From assembly GCA_003175865.1 (NCBI GenBank), contig PSRF01000284.1, positions 1-5,195 on the forward strand: 5,195 bases of DNA, given 5' to 3'. This stretch comes from Blastocatellia bacterium (lineage in GTDB: Bacteria > Acidobacteriota > Blastocatellia > Pyrinomonadales > Pyrinomonadaceae). Shown in pieces: positions 1 to 5,195 of this stretch; the first letter of the stretch is position 1; each line of letters starts with the position of its first letter. Made by a program: the position numbers and the translations under genes. Below the pieces are notes generated by a model. The model was not told the origin of the DNA and made no database searches. It saw only the letters and a program-made list of their open reading frames with translations.

Positions 1-1170
1 TTCGGTTTGCGCGAAACACTTCGTGAGATGGATAAGCAGGTCCAGGACGACGGCGCCGATTTTGAATCCTCAACTGGTTACCATCGCTTCGTCCTTGAGT
101 TGTTTCTTTACTCGTTTCAGCTTTGCCGCAATAACGGAATCGAAATTCCTGATCGTTATTGGCAGAAGTTGCGGTCCATGCTGAACTACACTCGTACTTA
201 TCTTCGGCCCGACGGGTTCGCGCCACTCATCGGAGATACGGATAGCGGACAGTTCATCCCAGTTGTGAAAAGACGCGCCGACGATCATGCGTATGTGTTG
301 CCTATCGGTGCTGCCGTTCTGGTAGAACACGAGTTAAAGATTGATTCGACAACCACGCCTGAGCTGCTCTGGTTTTGTGGTGAAGAAGGAGTATCGATCT
401 TTGCTGGATTAAAACCCTCAACCGAAATGATGTCGAAGGATTTTCCTGACGCGGGCATTTACATCATGCGTCACAACGACCTTTATCTTTGTTTCAATGC
501 GAGTGGACCGGGAATCAACGGCCGTGGTTCGCACGGCCACAACGATGCGTTAAGTATTGAAGTGTCTGTGGGCGGACGACCCTTTATCATCGATCCTGGC
601 ACGTACGTCTACTCGGCGGATTTGCGCAAGCGCCATAAGTTTCGATCGACGGCGTATCACTCAACCGTTGAGATCGACAGCGTCGAGCAGAACACGACAG
701 ACTTGAATCAACCATTTGTGATTGGCAGCGAGGCAACTCCAAAAGTGTTGCTATGGGAGACGTCCGCAACTCAGGACAAAGTTTCCGCCCTCCATCGCGG
801 TTATTGTCGCTTGCCGTGTCCAGTCATTCACAAGCGCACGGTAACCTTCAACAAGGGGGAGCGTTGGTGGCGTCTTGAAGATGAATTCAGTGGTGAAGGC
901 GAGCATGAGTTCAATGTTCGCTTTCATTTCGATGCCGGGCTTGATGTGACAGTCAAAGACCACTCAGTTGTCGCCAGGGATGTCGCGACCGGTGTTAGTC
1001 TGACCATCACGTCGGAAAGTCTGTCCACGACGCCCTCAATACAAACGCAAGCTGTATCGCGTGATTACGGCTTACAGGAAAAAAGCTTAACCGCCTGTTG
1101 GAGATTTAATGGCCATCCGGGTAAGTTCCATTGGACAATTACATCCGGTACCCTTTTGTGGACTGTGTAG
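1..1170 (+). CDS. Heparinase II/III family polysaccharide lyase, C-terminal part (5' end outside the window)
   Basis: The frame is open from base 1 and ends at TAG 1168-1170, giving 389 residues; the TTG at 7 is just an internal Leu. Residues are numbered from base 1. Residues about 1-70 look like the end of an alpha/alpha-toroid lyase domain: an E-S-S-T-G-Y-H run (Y27, H28) resembles the family's catalytic Tyr region, followed by a P-L-I-G-D-T-D segment. From about 145 onward a beta-sandwich heparinase II/III domain follows, with HGHND (H178, H180), IDPGTY (D198) and TAYHST (H220). In heparinase II the equivalent His, Asp and His bind structural zinc, so the core looks intact. Such enzymes cleave uronic-acid-containing polysaccharides by beta-elimination, usually in the periplasm. 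Family members are commonly around 600-750 residues, so roughly half is missing, including any signal peptide. Neighbouring amidotransferase and flippase genes suggest it trims or degrades the polymer made by this cluster. The family call is firm; the substrate is unknown. Confidence 0.87.
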   Translation, partial: FGLRETLREMDKQVQDDGADFESSTGYHRFVLELFLYSFQLCRNNGIEIPDRYWQKLRSMLNYTRTYLRPDGFAPLIGDTDSGQFIPVVKRRADDHAYVLPIGAAVLVEHELKIDSTTTPELLWFCGEEGVSIFAGLKPSTEMMSKDFPDAGIYIMRHNDLYLCFNASGPGINGRGSHGHNDALSIEVSVGGRPFIIDPGTYVYSADLRKRHKFRSTAYHSTVEIDSVEQNTTDLNQPFVIGSEATPKVLLWETSATQDKVSALHRGYCRLPCPVIHKRTVTFNKGERWWRLEDEFSGEGEHEFNVRFHFDAGLDVTVKDHSVVARDVATGVSLTITSESLSTTPSIQTQAVSRDYGLQEKSLTACWRFNGHPGKFHWTITSGTLLWTV

Positions 1171-1189
1171 CTGAGTGGTCAAGTTGGTA

Positions 1190-1273
1190 CTGGGAGCGCA
1201 GGCGTCCTCGCCTGCTAGTTACGTCAAGCTCGACTTTATGGGAACTAGCAGGCGAGGACGCCTGCGCTCCCAG
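1190..1273. repeat. REPIN-like palindrome: two inverted GGAG-headed hairpins, perfect 31-bp arms
   Basis: Bases 1190-1220 are the exact reverse complement of 1243-1273, with a 22-base spacer between. Each arm is itself a hairpin: GCAGGCG (1198-1204) pairs with CGCCTGC (1209-1215) around a TCCT loop, and the right arm mirrors this (1248-1254 with 1259-1265, loop AGGA). One base outside each hairpin lies GGAG (1193-1196 on +, 1267-1270 on -). A short head tetranucleotide plus hairpin, duplicated in inverted orientation, is the layout of REP/REPIN elements mobilised by RAYT (Y1-type) transposases. A weaker outer pairing, GTCAAG 1178-1183 with CTTGAC 1280-1285, extends the dyad. No T-run follows on either strand, so an intrinsic terminator is unlikely. 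It starts 20 bases after the lyase stop codon. The structure is certain; membership of a dispersed family is inferred. Confidence 0.85.
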
Positions 1274-1308
1274 CAGGACCTTGACTCGTAGGACCGAGAG
1301 TTCTTACT

Positions 1309-1314
1309 AAAGAG
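1309..1314 (+). promoter_or_regulatory. Probable ribosome binding site of the AsnB-like gene
   Basis: AAAGAG lies 8 bases before the ATG at 1323 and differs from AAGGAG at one base. The position suits a Shine-Dalgarno site, but the match is modest. The start itself is fixed independently, because Cys2 must be exposed after Met removal. Confidence 0.4.
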
Positions 1315-1322
1315 TCAGTGTT

Positions 1323-3248
1323 ATGTGCGGGATTTGCGGAGTCTGGGAATACGGCGCCAATGAAGGACGTGTAGAAGCGTCGCTGCTGGCACGGATGCGC
1401 GACGAGATGACACATCGCGGTCCTGACGACTTCGGCGAATTAATGTTTGACAACGCTCGTGGCGGGTTTGGTTTTCGCAGACTATCGATCATCGATCTCT
1501 CTGCTGCCGGTCATCAGCCAATGCATGGTTGCGACGACCGAACGTGGCTCGTCTTCAATGGTGAGATCTACAACCATGCGGTTTTGCGCAAGGATCTCGA
1601 AGAACGTGGTCACCGTTACGCGTCGCGCACGGATTCCGAAACAATCATCCATCTTTACGAAGAACGCGGCCTCGACTTCGTTAACGACATTGAAGGTGAT
1701 TACGCGATCGCGCTCTGGGATAAGACTCGCGAACGACTCGTCCTGGCGCGGGATCGCATTGGTGTCAAACCTTTGTACTACTACCACAAAGATGGGCGAT
1801 TCATCTTTGCTTCAGAAATCAAAGCAATTTTGCAACATCCAGAGGTCACGCCCGACATTGATGAGCGCGCGCTCTATCATTACCTAACCTTCCTCACAAC
1901 ACCGGCGCCAAGTACGCTCTTTCGTGACATTCAGAAACTTCCCGCTGGTCACATGTTGACGTTGACGAGCGACGGCACGCTGAACGTGAAACAGTACTGG
2001 GACGCACTTCCTCCGCTTGCTCCGACTGGTAAGTCCGACGAGGAACATCAGCAAGAGATCCTGCGTTTGCTCCGTGATTCGATACGTAAGCGAATGATGT
2101 CAGACGTGCCTTTTGGTGTGTTTCTTTCCGGGGGTGTCGATTCGTCAGCGAACGTTGCGTTGATGTCTGAACTCATGAATCGTCCCGTTCAGACTTTTAC
2201 TGTTGGTTTCAGCGACGCCGAATATCTCAATGAGTTGGATTCCGCCCGTCGCATTGCAAAGCAGTTTCAAACTAATCATCACGAAGTGATGATCTCCGAA
2301 AAGGAGATGCAACAGTTTCTGCCGGATCTGGTATTTCACCAGGACGAACCTATTGCCGATCCAGTTTGCGTTCCGCTCTACTACGTTTCGAAACTCGCTC
2401 GCGACTCGGGAACAATCGTGGTCCAGGTTGGTGAAGGGTCAGACGAGATCTTTAGTGGTTACGACAACTATGTTCGTCACCTGCGAATCTACGAAAACTT
2501 CTGGCGACACGCTGAGCAACTACCGGTTGGACTCCGACGCGCAGTTTCAGGGTTGTCGCGCCCGGCACTGCAAGCGACGGGCAGGAAGCCAATGGCGGTC
2601 GAACTCTTGAGGCGGCTTGGTGCGGATGAACCGTTGTTCTGGGGTGGCGTTGTTGTGTACGACGAGATTTCAAAAGCCCGGGTGATTTCTCCTTCATTAC
2701 GTGAACGATTGAAGGGGCTCTCGTCGCTTCAGGTTGTTGAATCTTATTTGCAGCACATCGAACGAGAGCGCCCGGATTCAGAATTTCTCGCGCGCATGAC
2801 ATATCTCGAATTGAAGTTGCGTCTACCGGAGTTGCTGCTGATGCGTGTTGACAAGATCACGATGGCAACCAGTGTTGAGGCGCGGGTGCCATTCTTGGAC
2901 CATCACCTGGTTGAATATGCCATGGGCTTGCCGCGTTCGCTCAAAGTTGAAGGCACGAGCGGCAAACAGATCCTCAAGCGATCTCTCGAACAGATTCTGC
3001 CTTGTGATCTTCTGTATGAACGGAAACGTGGTTTTGGTGCTCCGGTTCGAGAGTGGTTCAGGGAAGGACTGGGCAGTTGGTTTGACGATCACCTCATGAA
3101 CTCAAGTCTGCGCCGTCGTGATCTGCTTGATTACAATTTTGTGGGTCGCCTGCTGGCAGAACATCGAAGCCAAAAAAAGGATTGGGGCTTTCATCTGTGG
3201 GCCTTGCTCAACTTGAGTCTGTGGTACGAACGATGGGTTGAGAGCTAG
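1323..3248 (+). CDS. asnB: Asparagine synthase (glutamine-hydrolysing) family amidotransferase
   Basis: This is a complete 641-residue protein. The N-terminal class II glutamine amidotransferase domain (about 1-210) begins MCGICG, with Cys2 as the catalytic nucleophile, which fixes the start. It also shows HRGPDD (31-36), R53 in the RLSIID segment, FNGEIYN (78-84) and TDSE (103-106), all expected for glutamine binding and hydrolysis. The C-terminal ATP-pyrophosphatase synthetase domain has the P-loop SGGVDSS (269-275), GEGSDEIF (370-377), a VDK-T-MA-S-EARVPFLD block (509-526) and a KRGFG motif near the C-terminus. Ammonia released from glutamine travels to an AMP-activated carboxylate; for true AsnB this is aspartate, in the cytoplasm. 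The protein is longer than E. coli AsnB (554) and close to the roughly 600-650-residue homologues found in polysaccharide and exosortase-linked clusters. Between a lyase and a flippase, amidation of a sugar carboxylate is a plausible alternative to asparagine synthesis. No active-site residue appears missing. The family is secure; the acceptor is unknown. Confidence 0.94.
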   Translation: MCGICGVWEYGANEGRVEASLLARMRDEMTHRGPDDFGELMFDNARGGFGFRRLSIIDLSAAGHQPMHGCDDRTWLVFNGEIYNHAVLRKDLEERGHRYASRTDSETIIHLYEERGLDFVNDIEGDYAIALWDKTRERLVLARDRIGVKPLYYYHKDGRFIFASEIKAILQHPEVTPDIDERALYHYLTFLTTPAPSTLFRDIQKLPAGHMLTLTSDGTLNVKQYWDALPPLAPTGKSDEEHQQEILRLLRDSIRKRMMSDVPFGVFLSGGVDSSANVALMSELMNRPVQTFTVGFSDAEYLNELDSARRIAKQFQTNHHEVMISEKEMQQFLPDLVFHQDEPIADPVCVPLYYVSKLARDSGTIVVQVGEGSDEIFSGYDNYVRHLRIYENFWRHAEQLPVGLRRAVSGLSRPALQATGRKPMAVELLRRLGADEPLFWGGVVVYDEISKARVISPSLRERLKGLSSLQVVESYLQHIERERPDSEFLARMTYLELKLRLPELLLMRVDKITMATSVEARVPFLDHHLVEYAMGLPRSLKVEGTSGKQILKRSLEQILPCDLLYERKRGFGAPVREWFREGLGSWFDDHLMNSSLRRRDLLDYNFVGRLLAEHRSQKKDWGFHLWALLNLSLWYERWVES

Positions 3249-3316
3249 TTTGCGTGTGATTTCGTGGATCGGTTTCTGCACCCAAGAACAAGCGATCCAC
3301 GAAGTCACAGGAACTA
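3246..3316. repeat. Long imperfect palindrome overlapping the AsnB-like stop codon
   Basis: Bases 3255-3271 pair with 3293-3309 over 17 positions with one mismatch (T3260 opposite G3304, a wobble pair in RNA), around a 21-base loop. An outer TAGTT (3246-3250) pairs with AACTA (3312-3316); its TAG is the stop codon of the upstream gene. The transcript would end the coding region with a strong hairpin. There is no T-run after either arm on either strand, so it is not a standard intrinsic terminator. The arms are not self-complementary and share no sequence with the palindrome at 1190-1273, so it is a different class of element. It could be a transcript 3'-end stabiliser, a factor-dependent terminator component or a dispersed repeat. 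The dyad is certain; the role is not. Confidence 0.75.
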
Positions 3317-3442
3317 ACACTAACTAAATCCCAGACAAACCAGGCTCTTACCATAGTCACTGCTGTGAGCGGTATTCAGTGGAACCTGGAATCTGAATTC
3401 GCGATGCAAAGTGATGATCGATGATAAATTACTATCCTCAAC

Positions 3443-4834
3443 ATGAACGTCGGCGAGACAACTTCTGACACGCACAAAACTGTTTCTCCGTTGACGCGTC
3501 TTCCTGTAACCTCGTCACGCTTTTCCGCTCACGTAGCATTCACCTTTGGAACACGCCTGCTGATGATTGCCAACAGCGTTGTCGCTGGTGTCGTGGTGGC
3601 GCGTTGGCTCGGTGTAGAGAGCGTGGGCGAACTCGCTGTTATCAACGTTTCAGTGACGACGATCGCGCAGGTTGCAAGTCTCGGGTTACCTTCTTCGAAC
3701 ACTTACTTCATCGCGCGTGACAATCAACACTTCAGGTCCGCAGCGCTTAACTCATTTCTCTTCGCGACCATCATTGGTTCGGTGCTGGCCGTCTTGCTCA
3801 GTCTTGTTGCGCAAGTATGGCCGACAGCATTTCCCTCAATTTCCCCGTCACTCATTCGAGTTGCTGCCATTTCCATTCCTTTTCAATTACTTACATTGAT
3901 TGGACTGAACATCTTTCTGGCGATTGGAAGAATTCGAGAGTTCAACTCATTTGATTTACTCGGCCAATCCTTCGTTTTGATCAACGCCCTCGTCATCTTG
4001 CTTGTGTTTCACCGCGGGCTGCCGACACTCGTATCGATGAACACTATTACGAGCGTTTTTGTTGCCCTGCTCGTCATTGTGTTCTTGCTCTTTTCAGGTA
4101 GAAGACTGGCAGATTCGAAGTGGCGCACCGACGCACACCTGTTCCGTCGAATGTTGAGCTACGGGATCAGGTTTCACATCTCGATACTCTGCGGTGCACT
4201 CATCTTCCGCGCAGATTTGCTCGTAGTGAATCATTTCCGTGGACCAGCGGACGCGGGCGTGTACAGCGTTGCTTCACAAGTTGGAATGATGCTGATGTTA
4301 TTACCCGGTGTGATTGCGACGCTGCTTTTTCCCCGTGTGACTGCAGAACAAGACATACGTGGGGAAACTACGTGTGAAGTAACTCGACATGCGACGTTTG
4401 TAATGTTGTTGTGCTGTTTGGCCGCTGTTCCTTTGGGCTTGCTGTTGCCAGTCGTTTACGGACCAGCGTTCACTGACGCATCCGTTCAATTGTGGATTCT
4501 TCTTCCCGGTGTTTACCTGGTTGGTTTGCAGTCGGTTCTAGTCCAACACTTCAACGCATTGGGGTTGCCGCGCGCAATTCCAGCGTTCTGGATCGTGACG
4601 CTAGTCATCAACATTGCACTAGTGTTCGCCCTCGTACCGAAGTTTGGTGCGCGGGGGGCCGCCGTTGCTTCTACCATTAGTTACACTTTGATTTTTGGCT
4701 TAGTGACAATCAGGTTTCTTCAAACCTCAGGCCGTTCGGCTGCAGACGTGTTCCTGATTCGCGCCCATGAGTTTCGCCGGTTGCTTGATCTACGCGGCAG
4801 CACAGGAGTTGTAACCCGAGGCGTCACCAGATGA
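3443..4834 (+). CDS. Wzx-like polysaccharide flippase (MOP superfamily membrane protein)
   Basis: This is a 463-residue, strongly hydrophobic protein with a polar N-terminus (about 1-28) and about 12 predicted membrane segments, near 31-53, 62-83, 101-125, 136-160, 171-189, 200-218, 242-262, 275-296, 316-338, 347-368, 378-398 and 404-426, then a basic, polar C-tail. The segment FRADLLVVNHFRGPADAGVYS (from 255) resembles the mid-protein 'R-x-D ... GxYS-A' region shared by oligosaccharide flippases. Length and topology suit the family, which exports undecaprenyl-linked sugar units across the inner membrane. ATG 3443 is the first possible start: an in-frame TAA lies at 3425-3427. No Shine-Dalgarno-like sequence precedes it. 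The 126 bases between the preceding palindrome and this gene hold no other gene that I can see, only a short ACTAAC tandem pair at 3313-3324. Its stop codon overlaps the next gene's start (ATGA), so the two are probably translationally coupled. The family is likely; the substrate cannot be read from sequence. Confidence 0.85.
   Translation: MNVGETTSDTHKTVSPLTRLPVTSSRFSAHVAFTFGTRLLMIANSVVAGVVVARWLGVESVGELAVINVSVTTIAQVASLGLPSSNTYFIARDNQHFRSAALNSFLFATIIGSVLAVLLSLVAQVWPTAFPSISPSLIRVAAISIPFQLLTLIGLNIFLAIGRIREFNSFDLLGQSFVLINALVILLVFHRGLPTLVSMNTITSVFVALLVIVFLLFSGRRLADSKWRTDAHLFRRMLSYGIRFHISILCGALIFRADLLVVNHFRGPADAGVYSVASQVGMMLMLLPGVIATLLFPRVTAEQDIRGETTCEVTRHATFVMLLCCLAAVPLGLLLPVVYGPAFTDASVQLWILLPGVYLVGLQSVLVQHFNALGLPRAIPAFWIVTLVINIALVFALVPKFGARGAAVASTISYTLIFGLVTIRFLQTSGRSAADVFLIRAHEFRRLLDLRGSTGVVTRGVTR
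4818..4821 (+). promoter_or_regulatory. Probable ribosome binding site for the gene at 4831
   Basis: GAGG sits 9 bases before ATG 4831, inside the end of the flippase gene. It supports 4831 as a real start, alongside the ATGA overlap. A second AGGAG at 4804-4808 is too far away (22 bases) to serve this start. Confidence 0.45.
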
Positions 4835-5195
4835 AAGTGGTGTTACTAGTGCTGAGCGGCGACGCAGCACGTGCTAATGAGAAGCTTAGTCGTGAGTATC
4901 CCGACGCTTCGATCGAACCAATCTCAAGAACTGAATTTGAAGCAGGCAGTTTGGCAAAACGACTGAGCCGACTACGAGCGACGCACCCTGACATCTTTGC
5001 AATCGTGACGCAGAGTCTTCCCTGGCAACGTGGACAAAATATGTTCATGTTGTTTGGTGCATTGGCGGGCGCACGCGAAGTGGTAATGCTCGATGCGACG
5101 GACGGCATTTTGCGAAAGTCACGCGCGCAGCTCCTCACTCGTGCGCCTGGGAAATTAACAAATGAGGCCATAACGACAGCTGTAACAATGGCTCC
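4831..5195 (+). CDS. N-terminal part of an uncharacterised polysaccharide-cluster protein, possibly a glycosyltransferase (3' end outside the window)
   Basis: The frame starts at ATG 4831 and stays open for 121 codons to the right edge. The start overlaps the flippase stop as ATGA, and a GAGG site precedes it. The protein begins MKVVLLVLSGDAA, a hydrophobic beta-strand followed by a small-residue turn, as in Rossmann-type folds. A region rich in Arg and Leu (about 40-52) is followed by HPDIFAIVTQSLPWQRGQN (about 54-72), then a hydrophobic stretch with FGALAGA and VVMLDATD (about 77-93). The 'H-P-D-I' followed by a beta-strand and later a second strand ending in D fits a nucleotide-sugar-binding or GT-B-like N-terminal half, but no diagnostic catalytic motif lies in this fragment. 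There is no signal peptide and no clear membrane span. Tight coupling to the flippase argues for a job in the same glycan pathway. That the gene is real is well supported; the glycosyltransferase label is a guess from context and general fold. Confidence 0.7.
   Translation, partial: MKVVLLVLSGDAARANEKLSREYPDASIEPISRTEFEAGSLAKRLSRLRATHPDIFAIVTQSLPWQRGQNMFMLFGALAGAREVVMLDATDGILRKSRAQLLTRAPGKLTNEAITTAVTMA

Noticed and set aside
7..9. TTG at 7 as the true start of the lyase gene
   Set aside because: The frame is open to the left edge and the protein begins in the middle of a toroid domain, so the start lies outside the window.
1190..1273. Intrinsic terminator after the lyase gene
   Set aside because: Neither strand has a T-run after the stem, and the nested two-hairpin design fits a REP doublet better.
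1281..1310. TTGACT at 1281-1286 and TACTAA at 1305-1310 as a sigma-70 promoter for the AsnB-like gene
   Set aside because: The -10 match is only 3 of 6 and it would overlap the proposed ribosome site at 1309-1314, leaving almost no leader.
1447..1887. Open frame of 146 codons on + inside the AsnB-like gene
   Set aside because: It lies wholly within a gene with complete family motifs in another frame, and its translation is low-complexity with no recognisable domain.
2452..2802. Antisense open frame of 116 codons
   Set aside because: It is opposite the conserved synthetase domain, has an Arg/Pro-rich translation typical of a shadow frame, and lacks a ribosome site.
3255..3309. Intrinsic terminator after the AsnB-like gene
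   Set aside because: The stem is strong but is followed by CAGGAACTAAC on + and an equally T-poor stretch on -, with no T-tract.
3357..3368. Small TCAC-TGCT-GTGA dyad between the AsnB-like and flippase genes as an operator
   Set aside because: Four-base arms are expected by chance, and no second copy or promoter is next to it.
4824..5171. Antisense open frame of 115 codons at the right end
   Set aside because: The + strand frame from 4831 has an ATGA overlap, a GAGG site and a plausible fold; the antisense frame has none of these.

Overview
The window is a stretch of a bacterial chromosome that reads as part of an exopolysaccharide or O-antigen-like cell-surface polysaccharide cluster. All four genes lie on the + strand and occupy most of the sequence. 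Base composition is near-balanced. Bacterial class II/ATP-PPase amidotransferase and Wzx-like flippase genes, together with a GC-rich interspersed palindrome of a style I associate (from memory, unverified) with Acidobacteriota such as Blastocatellia, make a soil acidobacterium a reasonable but unproven guess.

Layout: (1) positions 1-1170 hold the C-terminal part of a heparinase II/III-type polysaccharide lyase, cut by the left edge. (2) The 152-bp gap that follows contains a perfect 31-bp inverted repeat (1190-1273). Each of its arms is itself a hairpin headed by GGAG, the architecture of a REPIN (two inverted REP units). (3) Positions 1323-3248 encode a complete 641-residue glutamine-hydrolysing asparagine synthase-family amidotransferase. 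(4) The 194-bp gap after it starts with a second, unrelated long palindrome (3246-3316) that includes the asparagine synthase stop codon; the rest of the gap shows no gene. (5) Positions 3443-4834 encode a 463-residue multi-pass membrane protein of the polysaccharide flippase superfamily. (6) An ATGA overlap at 4831 starts a fourth gene that runs off the right edge. It is of uncertain family, with a glycosyltransferase the most likely guess from context.

Working model (inference): the flippase moves a lipid-linked glycan unit across the inner membrane. The AsnB-like enzyme may amidate a carboxyl group, for example on a uronic acid residue, rather than make free asparagine. The lyase trims or degrades a uronic-acid-containing polymer in the periplasm. 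No tRNA, rRNA, CRISPR array, transposase or convincing intrinsic terminator was seen. The most unusual features are the two palindromes that separate co-directional genes, and the unidentified fourth gene.
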